From positions 53,892,001 through 53,956,000 of the forward strand of contig NC_057847.1 in the NCBI RefSeq assembly GCF_910594005.1: 64,000 nucleotides of DNA, given 5' to 3'. Made by a program: the position numbers and the translations under genes. Of this stretch, positions 10,331-22,847 are shown one piece after another. The stretch's first letter is position 1. Each line of letters starts with the position of its first letter. Under the pieces are notes generated by a model that saw only the letters and a list, made by a program, of their open reading frames with translations, had not been told where the DNA came from and did no database searches. Origin of the DNA: Cervus elaphus. Lineage: Eukaryota; Chordata; Mammalia; Artiodactyla; Cervidae.

Positions 10331-12599
10331 TGGGGAAATTCAAGGGTCCTTGGAAGGCCCCTGACAACAGTAGCCAGGAAAGTGTTTAGACTAAGTCCAA
10401 GAATAATCTAGTCCCCGTCATTCAAAGAAGGCAACATAGTACAATTGGATGGAAAGGAGTGGAAAATTGTTTTATTATGGGAGGCTGAGTGCCACCACCT
10501 TGCATCAGAGCAAATTCTGAAGGAGTTCCAAACCTAAATTATTCTCCTCAGGGTTTATAACTCACCATATTTGGCTCTTATGTACCTCACTCACTCATTT
10601 GCTTTCTCTCTCTCAGTTTTGCTCTATGCCCTCATGAGACAAAAATGGTGCACAGAGTTGGTCAGAAGTGACAAGAGATCAAAGGGCAGCGTCGCCCTGC
10701 TTGTTCCAAGCTGTTAGCCCCAGGGTTCTACTGTTACTCTCACTTCCACCCACAACCCTCTTTTCCCCCTGATGCACAGTGAACATTGACCAGAAAGCTT
10801 TCTCCATTCCCATGCCCAACTCTCTATCCCATCTCCCTTTCCCCATCCTATTTCTTCTACCTCACATAGGTAGACATACGCACATAGACCCACATTCTCA
10901 CACACTTCCCTTTTGCTTTAAAGGCATTGAGTACTCATCAGAGAGAAAAGGAAACATTCAGACTTCATTGGCCACACACATGTGCCCCAAGTCAAAATCT
11001 GACTTGGTTCAGGGTGTGGTTTCAATTTATTAGTTTTATTAGTTTCACAGTCACTAATCTATACCACACAAGAATCAATTTCAAATACCTTTTCTTGAAA
11101 TGGAGCTTTGACACTCCTAGTTTAGGGGAGACACTAAAACTAGATAGCATTTTTTTTTTTACATCACTTTTGTGAATACAGCATGCTGGCAAAAAAATTA
11201 TTAAAGTAGCTCTTGTTACCAGTTTCCCTTTGTTCTCCACATCTCAGAAACCTGCACAACTCAGCTGCGTGTAAAATGATGCAGAAGCATTTTGGTCAGC
11301 ATCGATTCACCCTTCAGGCAGAGGGCCACATGGGCACTCTTGAAGAGTCAGCATTCCCTCCCCAGTGTGTCCTTCCTGTTCTCTAATGCTGCTGAAAGCC
11401 ATGGAGGGCTCTTTCACATCTGTCTGGATGCTAGGCTCTTCACACTATTCCTCTTCTGGTCTGCACTGAAGAGATGTGAAGGGAAGAGCCTCAAAGGTGG
11501 GGAGTTATAAGTTTACATGAGGCAACAAGGCAGCCATATCCTTCTGCTTTCCCCTGAAAATCAAGCATCACCTTATCGTTTCCTCACCAAGATTAACTCC
11601 TGTTTCCTGAAGAGTATTTCTGAGGTAGAAAGCAGAGGTGGTGAAAAAGGGGGGAGCTGAAAAGTCCAATCTGTCAAGCTCCATTTTAGAAGAAAGGAAA
11701 ACTGAAAAGTGAGCATATTTAACATGAGCCATTTCCTGCACTCAGGAGGGAAGAAAGCGCGCAGTGACTGTGTGCAGAAGGAGATCCGCACTGGTGTTAT
11801 CTCTGACCTGCAGCTTAGCCCCAGTGTCTCAGCTGCCAAAAAGCTCCCATTCAACGTTGTGCTGAGTTCATCAATGCTCCACGTGTCAGGATCCTAACAG
11901 GAAAAAGCAGGACAGACAGTCTCTCCATTCAACCGCCTGGGGACCCCATGACAACTAAAATCCCCTCGCAGACCGTCCATATCAACCTTTGGCAGGTCAG
12001 AGCACGCAACCCCTTCAGAACCACAGGCTCAGGCCCACACCCTTTCCCCTTGTCAACATTGTCACTTTAAACAGAACATCGAGCCTTATCACGAAACCTG
12101 AAGTAAGTATGACAATTAAGATGGATTGCAAAGCCTGCTTGTGCTTCACAATTAACAATCACTTGGCAGCGGGCTCCACACAACTGTTGGGGGGTATGGC
12201 AAGAACTTTATCCCTGCTTAGTGCTGCATTAGCATATTTAGTAGGCTGCAAGACATAATTCCTAAGATATGAACATATTTTTGTCTTTTTAAAAAATCTG
12301 CAATTAAGCTATAATATGTAGAAACTCTGCACCTGGCAATCATGCAAACACCAAGATGGAGCTGGGAGAGAGGAGGGCAAGCGAGAGAAAGGTTCCCCCA
12401 GTGCTGAGACATCCTGGACCAGTAACTGCTTCCAGTGTTGCAGGTTAGCTTGAGAGCTGGGGCTTTTTCCAGTCTGTGACAAAGTTTTGGGGGACACAGG
12501 AGTGACTGGGGTTGCCCCACTGTTGCTGGCATGAGGGGACTGCTCTATAAGAGCATATAGCTACATACTTTAAACCCACATATGAAAAAAAAATTCAGA
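10331..12599. other. Repeat-poor unique sequence
   Basis: About 2.3 kb without a recognisable transposon, unusual for this window. GC content rises around 11.3-12.1 kb. Open frames occur on both strands but none has paired splice signals or a family I recognise. Confidence 0.45.
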
Positions 12600-14730
12600 C
12601 CCCAAGATGACCCTAGTGGTTCTTTTGCAAACTATGCCTTTTTCACAGAAAGCACTTTTTGATTCTCAATCTGAGTAATAATAAGTGATGCTGATAAAAA
12701 TCACATTTATTTGACAAGCGTGGGGGCTCTTCCTCAAATTTTCCATTATATTCTCTTAGTTGCTGGCCCATCTGCCACACTGATGTAAAAAGGCTCAGGG
12801 GGCACTGCGTCTGGACTAACATTACCCAAAACACAAGCCGGGGAAGGCCCAAGCTTCTCCAGCGTGTTTACTGCATATTCTTGGCCCTAGAGTCCAAGCA
12901 AGCCCCGGCGGGAGCTGAAGAGGGAAAAAAAACATAGCCAGATCTTTCTGAGATAGCCAGGACTTTGTCTTTTCTTGACATCTGCGTTGCAAGAAAGCAG
13001 GATATCCTGCCAAATATATTACAGCTGTGAGACCCACCTTGTGGCCCTGCAGAAGCTGAGAAGCACAGAAGACATAGGTGTGTGTTTTCTGGGGGAAAGA
13101 AAACTTCAGCCATTTACTCTCTTGTAAAAGAAAACAGACATACACACACAGGCACATGCAGACACACGCATGCTCCCAGTTTAGGTGAGCAGCTCTTCCA
13201 TGGCAGAAACGCAGGCATATGCAAGGAACAAATGCGATTGAGCACACAACGTCTTTCTTTACAAAACCAGAAGAGAAGCAGATTAAAGCACCTGGCAGTC
13301 TTGGCATGCCAGAAGAAAGTCTAAGCTGTGACAAAACAAAACAGGTGTCCAGGTATAAAACTTTTGCTTTCCAACAATGCCCGTCTCTCCACTGGAATGC
13401 TTTGACAGGTGCCGAAGTTCAAGTTACAGTGGGGAAGTGGCAAATAAATACACAGCATTAGCGTCTGACGTGCTTGCTGAGCACCGGGGATGTTAATAAC
13501 TGGCAAGGTACACTAATCTCTGATTGCAACATTTGGTTTACCTTAATCTAGAGGGACAGCTGTATTAAAGAGGGAATTATACTAATCAGTTCAAGGCCCT
13601 TGCATATAAAACTTCCCATTAGGCTTAAAGTACACCAGCTTATGCTCATTCTCTAGGAGCCTTACATCTGGTTCTGAATAAGGCTGCCTCTCATTTGCAA
13701 GGTACAAACTAAAAACAAGGGGGAGGGGTGCTAACAGTTGCTGGAGGATGGGTGATAGAAGAGTAAGCTACTAATTCTTTGAAATTTTTAACAGCACACA
13801 ACTAGCTTCTAGGCATCTTAATACTTAAAAAAAAAAAAAAAAAAAAACATGTGTTATCAACCCTAGGCCATTTTTTCCTGTTACCGGAGGTGACCAACAT
13901 AAAATAAAATTGATGATGTCAGTCAAAAACAGCTAAGCACAAAGCTTGGCTTTGTTATCTTAAGTCAGAAGGTATGATAGGCCATGCCATGTGGCTCTAA
14001 TCCGCCTCTATCTCCCATCACCTAACAGGAAACCTTCGTGTAGCATGACCTTATTTGGCTGGTTCCAGGTTAGGGCTGCCCAAAGGGGATTTTTCTGTTT
14101 CTGCTATATCCAAAGGTTTATGTTGATTTTTTTCTGAGCCCTGCAAACTATAAATCCGACTGATTACTCTGCACTCTTTTGCTTGACTGAGCCTTTACAA
14201 TCAGACATCCCCGTTAACAATAAGCTCCTAATGAATCAAACATCTATGGCATTAGTTTCACCTAGCTGCCTCTTTCCCATGCACTGTGCTGCTTTGTCAG
14301 ACCTGGTTTGATGAGAAAAGCTAGTGACACTTGCTGCACCTATTGATAAACAATTCAGTAATGAGGGGCATAACAAAAATTACCTAAAACAACCTGATTA
14401 AAAATGACAGGCAAGGCTTACTTCATTGCTCCATAGTGAAGGTAACTCTGGTCCCGTGTTGGAAAAATAACGAGGTAAAATAAAATTTCCTTCTTTATCA
14501 AGGAGTTCATTTTTGAATGTGTATTTATGAAGAGACTAAAGTTTTCTAGTGATGTTTTAAATAAAGTATTTCAGGTTATGTGATTATCAATAATGTTGGG
14601 GACTCAGAATTCAGGAAGTTTGTCTTTCAACTTTCTGAGATGAACTCCCTGCTTGTTCTGCTTAAAGTTGCTGAATAGTCAAACTGATATTGAGATCTTC
14701 ACTTTCTTTCTTCAGCGTGAATTTAGTCAT
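12600..14730. promoter_or_regulatory. Candidate conserved noncoding / enhancer block
   Basis: No recognisable interspersed repeat in about 2.1 kb (only an A-run at 13829-13847). It has many core motifs for developmental transcription factors. ACAAAG and CTTTGT face each other at 13939-13955, TGATAAACAAT (FOX/SOX-like) lies at 14344-14354, and TAAT/ATTA cores are frequent from 13480 to 14400. Even base composition and absence of young insertions are typical of constrained noncoding DNA. This is an inference; no alignment was possible. A minus-strand 170-codon open frame at 12822-13334 matches no family I know. Confidence 0.35.
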
Positions 14731-15701
14731 TGAGAAACCCAATCGTGACAGTGTTAATCATTAGTTTAGTATAGTTGGGCACAAAAGGAGAGATTCTAAG
14801 ATACCCCCCCCCAAAAAAAAAAATGTTGGAACAAAGTAGAAAAAAAATTCACGAACAAGATTATCTTTCTAAAAGGAATAACTTAACCTTACCATGCACA
14901 TTGAAGTTTTTTTATTGGGGTCACCCAGGGGACCTTTGCAACTTCGAAACAAGCTTATACCCAGGGGAGGCCAGGCTCTCATGAAAGCTTGATTCAAAGG
15001 CAGAAATGTGTGGGTTTTGCAATTGTGTGGCAGCATGTTGGGAGGGTTTCCATCAGTGCACAGATGCACTTGAAAATCAAATATGGACATGGGGAATGTT
15101 TTTTGGAGATGGAAAATGAGTGCTGATGACATGTTTATACTTCGCAGATGGATCCAGTACAGAACCATTTTTTTGTAAAGAAACAATATCCACCATTTGC
15201 TAAATTTTTTTTTTAAACAGCTACAAAATGGTGGCACAAAAAGTGAATATTCCCATCTTACATACCCCACCTGTTCCTGGGTCTTAAAACTGTCTTCCAT
15301 TCTGACTGTAATCAATGACTGTTGTAGTCTTATTTTTTCCTCAAATGTTATCCAAAAGAATATGAAAAAAAAAAAACACACAATACACAAAGGCATTTGG
15401 AAGACCAAAATGATTTGAAATTAATTTGCTACATATGAAAAATTGGAAAATGACAAATGGTATTAAGTAACAAATGCTGATTTAATCCTAAAAAAATGCA
15501 TTTTCTTATTGGCATATTTTCTTCTTAAATCTGACATCAAAGCAATTTTTGAATGTTTTCTGTTTGGAATCTAGAATGTCTCCTTTATTCCTTCTCTTGC
15601 TTCCACCTTGAGTCCCCTAGGTATTTGAACCTCTGGAAAATGCAAAAACTTAGCATGGTATAAATGCTAGTTGTTGCCTTATTATTGATACACTATATAG
15701 T
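14731..15701. other. Unique stretch with homopolymer runs
   Basis: C9 followed by an A-run at about 14804-14823, with A/T runs near 15205 and 15367. A minus-strand frame of 179 codons (14869-15408) is the longest open frame outside retroelements, but it is rich in F, K and I from A/T runs, has no recognised domain, and is best read as chance. Confidence 0.5.
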
Positions 15702-15710
15702 GTGATAAAT

Positions 15711-15922
15711 GGGCTTCCCTGTTGTCTCAGACAGTAGAGAATCCGCCTGCAATGTGAGAGACCTGGGTTCAGTCCCTGGGTTGGGAAGATCCCCTGGAGA
15801 AGGACATGGCAACCCACTCCACTATTCTTGCCAGGAGAATCCCCATGGACAGAGGAGCCTGGCAGGCTCCAGTTCATGGGGTCACAATGAGCCAGACATG
15901 ACTGAGTGACTAAGCACACAGA
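15711..15922 (+). mobile_element. Bov-tA SINE
   Basis: Full-length sense copy from gggcttccctgttgtctcag to gactgagtgactaagcacac. The 9-base target-site duplication gtgataaat is at 15702-15710 and 15923-15931. Confidence 0.95.
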
Positions 15923-15931
15923 GTGATAAAT

Positions 15932-17483
15932 AGTTTATAGTTATAAATTATGATAACATTGAAATGTACAATATGCATAGGGTATGTAGTCATAAGAAGA
16001 TAATCTAAAACATTTAGCTACCAAAGGACATTATTGATAGCATTGTAAATCTGCTCAATAGGAGATATCAGGATAAATCAACTTATTGCCACCATCCATA
16101 ATATTAACCTGCCATTTCAGGTGTGAAATATTGATAAAATTGACTCACCTCAAAGATGAAGAGGCTGTAAAACAATAAAGTAACTATGATATGAAATATA
16201 AAAGCTAACAGTTTCATAGTTAAAAATAAATTCTGAGCACATTTTCAGATTTGTATGACTATTTTTTAAGTGTTCCAAGTAATTTATGACATATTAGAAC
16301 TAATTTTTTCTTAGTTTTGCTCAGACAAATTAACTTTTCCTGATGTTTTACCTTTCTTACCATCTGTATTCAGAATCTACTGAATTCCACAGCTAACCTT
16401 TAGTCAGTCATATTTTTATTCTAAGAATTAGTCTGAGGGTAAGAATTAGAAATAGGATATGAATCCCAGCAAATGGTCAAAAAGCCTGAGACTGGATAAT
16501 AAAATCTTGAGAATATACATAAATCGACATGTTCTTTCAACCCTGTAGTTTCTGGCAGTGTACCAAACATAAATCTTCAGTTCTACATTCTATGATTCTA
16601 ACACCTTGTTATCATCCTGAAACTAACAAAAGCCTGTGTACTCTTCTCTAAATAAAGCAAGTCTTCATTTTTATTGCTGGATTTTTGACACATGTGAATA
16701 AGGCCAAAACATTTTGTAAATTCTTAATTATTTTTTGCCTATCCATCAAAAAAAAAAAATTTTACTTAGAGTTCCATAGAGGATTTTAGTACTCTACCTA
16801 AATTAAACTTTTGAGCTCTGGAACAGTCAGGAAAAACATACGCCCCAAATTTTAGCATTTATTATGTAGTTATGTTCTTAATCATCATTCAATAAGGGCA
16901 AGGAATATAAGGATCTATCAAAAATTAAAATCATTTGTTTTAATTTCTTTATTTAAAATATTAGGAAAAGGAAATCTGAGAAGCACTATAACTATATAAG
17001 TTCACATAACTAAAGTATACCTGGAAATCCTGTTTTCTGAGGCTTCTTTATTCTACCAAACCATTCTGTTTGAAGATTTGTAATATTTAATTATAGAGGG
17101 CTAATTTTATGTTAATCATTTATTCACTAAGTATTATATTAAGTAGCATACTATATAATGATACAGTGTTTAGAGAAAATCATACTTAGAGAATATGTGA
17201 ATAATAAAATAGATTCTACCAGTGTCAAATCGTTGCCTAAATGTAAAGTCAGCACCTGTTTAAGATCACTAAACTGTTAGTCAATAAATTAATTATGTGA
17301 TAACTCAATCAGCCCCCCACTGACAAGTAAAAGTTATGTAAGGGTGTTATATACCAAAGAACAGCTTAAATATAGGGAGCCTGTGTTACTTTTGCCCCGC
17401 CTATCTCTCTAGAAGAGAAACCCAGGGACAGAACACTCACGCTGTAAATCTGATTATGCCATTTAACATTCATATAAGAACTG
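15932..17483. other. AT-rich unique stretch
   Basis: About 1.5 kb of AT-rich DNA with no gene, RNA or repeat I can support. An A-run of 12 lies near 16748. Confidence 0.5.
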
Positions 17484-17495
17484 GAGAGGTTTTCT

Positions 17496-17707
17496 GGCCT
17501 TCCCTGGTGGCTCAGCGGTAAAGAATCTGCCTGCCAAGGCAGGAGAATTGAGTTCGATCCCTGGGTCAAGAAGATCCCCTGGAGAAGGAAATGGCAACTC
17601 ACTGCAGCATTTTTGCCTGGGAAATCCCCTGGCCAGAGGAGCCTGGTGAACTATGTTACAGTCCATGGGGTCACAAGAGTCAGACACTACTTAGGGACTA
17701 AACAACA
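17496..17707 (+). mobile_element. Bov-tA SINE
   Basis: Sense copy from ggccttccctggtggctcag to cttagggactaaacaaca. Target-site duplication gagaggttttct (17484-17495) and gagagcttttct (17708-17719), one mismatch. Confidence 0.95.
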
Positions 17708-17719
17708 GAGAGCTTTTCT

Positions 17720-18731
17720 ACATCAAGGTCAACATTGACTTGCAAGGTAGTCTAAAGGACAAACTTTGAAAATTTGTAATTTATTATCTACTACTACTTC
17801 CAGATTTGCTTCTAAATGGGGAGAACAGTGAATATTCCCAAGTAAAGCCATCTTTGCTTCACAGAGTTGGAGCAATTTTTCTGAGCCCTAGATTTAAATG
17901 TGAGAAGCATGGCTATCTCACAAGCGTGTTGGGCTAATTCCCAAAGGAATCATGTGTACCTGAAGAGTAGCTGGCGGAAATCTATGGCTTGTCACCTCTA
18001 TCCCTAATTTCTGGTAGTAGTCACAATTCTGCCTCCAATTATAGCTATTAAATATGTAAAAAGAAAATATTTCCCTGCTATGAAAGGGTATGGATTCATC
18101 ACACTGTCTTTCTGGACCCCAAGAATTCTGATTCAAATAGTGTTTGGCATTAGCACCGAAAAGGAAATGCTTTTACCGATGAAATTAAAAGAAGTCACAG
18201 ATGTCTGCCTAATGATGATACTGAATACTTCTTAGTTCATAGATACACCTTTACAGCTTAAGATACTTATCCAACACCTCCAAGTTGGCCAACTGCTGTT
18301 AACCAAAGAACAAACTAAATGTAGGGACATTAACTATCAGATATGGCTTTAGGCATTTTGAGGAAAGATGCCCTAGACTTGCCTAAATTTGGTCTAAGAA
18401 ATGTTCTGGATGAAGTCTGTTCCCACTGTTAGAATTACTAATGTAAAAATGTACTTAAGTCTAATTTTTCTAAGTGGGTCAGTTGGATAGTTTGTGTTCA
18501 TCCATGTATTAGCTGTACTGATTCATATATCCTAATCCTAATTAGGATTCAGACATAGTAATTCATATATAACTAAATATATAACAATCATGTCTTTTCT
18601 ATTATTTGCTATTTAAAATTATCCATTAAAATTCAGCCAATCAAAATTACAATCTGTAGGCAAGGAGAGGTTTGGTTCTCATGTAAAAAGAACTTTAAAA
18701 ATATCCTTCAGGTAGAATTTCAGACATTTAT
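17720..18731. other. AT-rich unique stretch with a palindrome
   Basis: No gene seen. It holds the perfect 16-base palindrome aatcctaattaggatt at 18534-18549. Confidence 0.5.
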
Positions 18732-18744
18732 ACACATGTTGAAG

Positions 18745-18947
18745 ACTTCCCCAGTGGCTCAGTAGTAAAGAATCTCCCTGCAACACAGGAGCTGCAGGAG
18801 ATGTGGGTTTTCTCTCTAGGTCGGGAAGATCCCTTGGATGAGGAAATGGCAACCTGCTCCAGGATCCCATGGACAGGGTAGCCTGGAGGGACAACAGTCT
18901 ATAGGGTTGCAAAGAGTCAGATGCTACTGAAGTGGCTGAGCACACAC
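18745..18947 (+). mobile_element. Bov-tA SINE
   Basis: Sense copy, from acttccccagtggctcagta to gtggctgagcacacac. The 13-base target-site duplication acacatgttgaag is perfect at 18732-18744 and 18948-18960, although the element body is quite diverged. The tail is AC-rich. Confidence 0.95.
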
Positions 18948-18960
18948 ACACATGTTGAAG

Positions 18961-20250
18961 TTCTTTCAGCTTGTACTGAATTTGTATTAAAGTAGTCCCA
19001 TTCAACGTGTTAAATGGCAAAATATTAGACTTCTTTTTATAGTGTTGAAATCCAATAGAAAAACTTTACTTTTGTTACCTAGCTCCCATTGCTGACCAAG
19101 GAAAGATTGAGTTACACCCAATGCTGTTATTTTTCACTGGTGTAGCTAATTCTGCCAGTGGTGATGGCGCTAAAAGTGCAGTAGTTTCTACTTTCATTCT
19201 TGAGGGGCTGCCAGTTTGTATGGTTGCCATAAGAACGAGTAACCAGCAAAGCACAATCTTTTGCATAGGCTCATTTTTTCATTATTCAAAACTAACAACC
19301 TCATGAAGGTTTTAGAAACTATCATATAATCGAGTCCCTAACTGTATGGTAATCTGAAAAGAACTTGAGGGTCTATCAATAAAATGTCAAGAGAAGTTTG
19401 CATAAGTAAACTCCTACCTCTACATCAAAGGATGCAATAGGATAAAGATGCTGGGTTTATAGCATTGATCCCAAAATGTAGTCAGTTCCTGAGGAGTTCA
19501 AAATTCTAATATTTATTAAATACATTATTTTGTCAAGATAGGTAGTCAGACAGAGTAGACCTGCCATGGGTTCTCAATTCCTTCCAGCTAAGCTTTAAAA
19601 AAGGGCTACTAATTCTCCCAACCATTATCTAAGGGGAGAGTAGATGTTCTATGACTTTTCTGGTTAGCCTCCCCTGTCTCCATAGAAAGTCATGCTTACA
19701 ACATGTGACCTTTGTACTCTAACATTCCCAGACCTCTAATTATGTGCCTACTGTAACATCAGATGGAATCTTTTTACTTCCCTTTGCCTCCAAGAGTTTT
19801 AAGTTAACTGAAGTTTTAAGTCACCATATTTCATTGAGAACCATGTTATAACATTGTTGTAAATACTTTTTCTTAAATTATATGATACCACTAGAATTTT
19901 AATTTTTCTCAAGTAACAAAGCATCTAAAAAGATGCTAAAGTAAATTGTTTAATAAAGTGGATCACTAAAAATTTGAGTTCATTGAGGTCAATTTAAACT
20001 ATATTCTACATTTTCCAATTAATTCATTTAATGCATATTCACGTTGTTAAAGTTGCCAATTTCTCTCTTTTGGCCCTCCATGAAGGCAAAAAGGAAAAAC
20101 TAAGATTATAAGTTTTGATGGTGAAAATGTGGAAGTAATAAATTTTCATATGCCACCACCCCCACCCCCGCAAAGCTTCCTATATCAACTTTTATAATTG
20201 AACAAAAAGTCTGAAGTATTGGTTCCATGATGAGACCTGAGCCTCCATAA
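18961..20250. other. Unique stretch
   Basis: No repeat recognised. A minus-strand 63-codon frame at 19075-19266 starts with Met and a hydrophobic run that looks like a signal peptide, but it is isolated, with no splice signals or known family. I do not call it a gene. Confidence 0.45.
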
Positions 20251-20254
20251 ACCT

Positions 20255-20330
20255 TTGTCTATTTTGATTTACAGTGCTTTACACATGGCAGGGCTTGGTA
20301 AATATGCGTTAAATGAATTAATTGGAACAT
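20255..20330 (+). mobile_element. L2/MIR 3' end fragment
   Basis: tacagtgctttacacatggc, then gcttggtaaatatgcgttaa and an aatgaatta end. This is the common 3' tail shared by L2 and MIR, degraded. Confidence 0.45.
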
Positions 20331-20672
20331 TGTAGAATTTAGTAGAACAATTTCCTCTGTATGAAAAGCACCTCCAAAGTGTTGGACTTCAGGATTGTAC
20401 CCAAATGGGCCTTTTTGTACCGTTTATCATGTAACTTCTGATCTCATCGGTGGCCCTAGAGCTTCCTGAAAGTATAAAGACCATGACACTTATTCATCCT
20501 GCCAGTACAAAAGGCCTGAACAAAAGCGCAGAAGCTTTTGAAAAGATTTTGCCTTGTTTTCTATAGACCAACTCTCTCAACTTTACTTCCTACCCCATTA
20601 TCTCTTTAGCCATTCATATTAGTATTTGATAGAGAAGTTTCCATTTCTAAGAGCCTTATATGGTGAGCTCCC

Positions 20673-20708
20673 TAGTGTAGTGGTTAAAATAATGGGCTTT
20701 GAAGACAG
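20673..20708 (+). mobile_element. MIR SINE, left part (split by L1)
   Basis: The MIR head cctagtgtagtggttaaaat is followed by aatgggctttgaagacag. The rest of the MIR continues at 31232, more than 10 kb away, because a large L1 inserted here. Confidence 0.75.
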
Positions 20709-21945
20709 CAATATAGGAAGATCCTAAACTCACCTCTTCCCATAGACATGCCAAATCTACAACTACATAAGAAAAAATATTCCCTTAAAAAAGACTTGAA
20801 AACTAGCTAAACAGTTCCTTCACGAGAAACAGTAAAAGGGCCACATGGAGATGGGTAGGAGAGGCAGAGATGCAGTTTCACCCAAAACCCCATGCCCAGC
20901 CTGACAACCCACAATCAGAAGGGATCTCACAAATCTGGAGCTTCTCTCTGAGGAGCGAGGGGTTCATGACTCACCCCAGTTTCCCCCACCACTGGGACCT
21001 GCAACCGAGAAGTGAGTCTCCTTCCCAAATGCCTAGCACTGAAAGCCAAAGCTTTAACAAACTGAGATATTTTTTCAAGACCGGCACAAAAGTGACAGTT
21101 TAAAAAGTGCCTACATGTGATGGAGATGCAGTTAACAATCCTAAAGCTTCTATCAATGATGCAGGGGCCTGTTGGGACTCTGGAAATAGAGGAACTGGTA
21201 GGTACCAACTGTGTGCTCTCCCCTTCCTTGAAAGGGAGAGCAGACACGCCCTGACTGTGTGCTCTCCAGTGACCCTGCAAAAGCTTGCAGGTAAGCCCTG
21301 GTCCTGTGATTTCCCACTAACTTGCTAAAGTTGTGGGCATACATAGTTCACACAAGAGATGTTCCTTGGTTGCTTAGCTTTGGGGGCCAGGGGGATTGCA
21401 TTCCTGGGTTCCAGGGCACTCGTTGTAACAATCAAAGAAGACAGTTCTTGGCAGGCTACCACATCCAGGGCACTGCACAGATGGCAGCCTGAAACACAGC
21501 CCCATCCTTTCTGTGAAATAGACGTATCTTACCTGTCCTGGAGCTTCAGCCTGGGGACCAGGCTTCAGGCTTGCCATGCATCTAGAGGTTACAGAGGTGT
21601 TCCCAGGAAATGTAGGCTGGGGAACACCATCTTTGTGCTTTCCCTTAGCCTCACTACGGCTTTCTGGCACCCCAGAAAGGAGCTTACATACTCATCTGAA
21701 ACCCTGACGTTTGCAAGTGTTGCCCAGGGAACACCTGATCACAGGGACTGCTGTGATCACCTGATCACAGAGGCCAGCAGGATTTACAGCTGTGGTCCTT
21801 AAGGAGTGGAGTGCATATTTTAGTGTACTTCAAAACCTGCCATCTGACAGTCTGGCTTCCAGTCAGCCTGAAACTAGGTGCGGACTGAGATTCCTCTTTT
21901 TGGAACACTGACAGATTTTGACACACCTTCTACAACCGGGACCTA
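20709..21945 (+). mobile_element. L1 5'UTR of the old L1
   Basis: It starts with atcctaaactcacctcttcc and includes agatgggtaggagaggcaga and aggagcgaggggttcatgac, in the order I recall for mammalian L1M 5'UTRs. It is GC-richer than the surroundings and has modest open frames (for example 147 codons at 21359-21802) with no L1 protein motif. In life this part held the internal pol II promoter. Residual promoter activity is possible but not shown. Confidence 0.75.
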
Positions 21946-22640
21946 TCAAAAACAATATGACCCAGCAATCCCACTTTTGGGCATACACACTGAGGAAACC
22001 AGATCTGAAAGAGACACGTGCACCCCAATGTTCATTGTAGCACTGTTTATAATAGCCAGGACATGGAAGCAACCTAGATGCCCATCAGCAGATGAATGGA
22101 TAAGGAAGCTGTGGTACATATACACCATGGAATATTACTCAGCTGTCAAAAAGAATTCATTTGAATCAGTCCTAATGAGATGGATGAAACTGGAGCCCAT
22201 TATACAGAGTGAAGTAAGCCAGAAAGATAAAGAACATTACAGCATACTAACACATATATATGGAATTTAGAAAGATGGTAATGATAACCCTATATGCAAA
22301 ACAGAAAAAGAGACACAGAAATACAGAACAGACTTTTGAACTCTGTGGGAGAATGTGAGGGTGGGATGTTTCAAAAGAACAGCATGTATACTATCTATGG
22401 TGAAACAGATCACCAGCCCAGGTGGGATGCATGAGACAAGTGCTCGGGCCTGGTGCACTGGGAAGACCCAGAGGAGTCGGGTGAAGAGGGAGGTGGGAGG
22501 GGGGATCGGGATGGGGAATAAGTGTAAATCTATGGCTGATTCATATCAATGTATGACAAAACCCACTGAAATGTTGTGAAGTAATTAGCCTCCAACTAAT
22601 AAAAAAATTTAAAAAAATAAAAAAATAAAAAAAAAAAAAC
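21946..22640 (+). mobile_element. Ruminant L1 (L1-BT) 3' end, inserted
   Basis: Sense 5'-truncated copy. It covers the ORF2 C-terminus (frame open 21878-22270, with residues NSFESVLMRWMKLEP and a preceding MEYYSAVKK), then the 3'UTR with gtaattagcctccaactaat and an A-rich tail near 22598-22640. It is much less diverged than the L1 it sits in. Its target duplication is not clear to me. Confidence 0.9.
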
Positions 22641-22847
22641 AAATCAGGTTGCTTGGATAATAACAAAGGTTCAACAGACAGCCCAGAGTAAGGACAACGT
22701 TGAAAGATAAGGTTCATCTCCTCCACAAAGCCACTCCTTCAAGACAGGGAGAGATTTACCTAATGCAGAGAAACAAATCAGAGTCAAGCAACATGAGGAA
22801 ACAGGTATATGTTCTGAACGAAAGAACAAAAGTAAACCTAAGGAAAA
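22641..22847 (+). mobile_element. Old L1, segment between insertions
   Basis: L1 leader sequence continues with ccacaaagccactccttcaa, caaatcagagtcaagcaaca and gaacgaaagaacaaaagtaa, the lead-in to ORF1. It is interrupted at 22848 by a CHR SINE. Confidence 0.75.

Noticed and set aside
12822..13334. 170-codon minus-strand open frame in the repeat-free block
   Set aside because: Cys/Val run comes from an ACAC repeat, no recognised domain, and the opposite strand is equally open. More consistent with noncoding DNA.
14869..15408. 179-codon minus-strand open frame
   Set aside because: Longest frame outside retroelements, but biased by A/T runs, without domain, splice sites or neighbouring exons.
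19075..19266. 63-codon minus-strand frame with a signal-peptide-like start
   Set aside because: Isolated, no splice signals or known family; hydrophobic start can occur by chance.
21359..21802. 147-codon + frame in the L1 5'UTR
   Set aside because: Lies wholly in L1 5'UTR sequence, has no ORF1 or ORF2 motif; not a gene.
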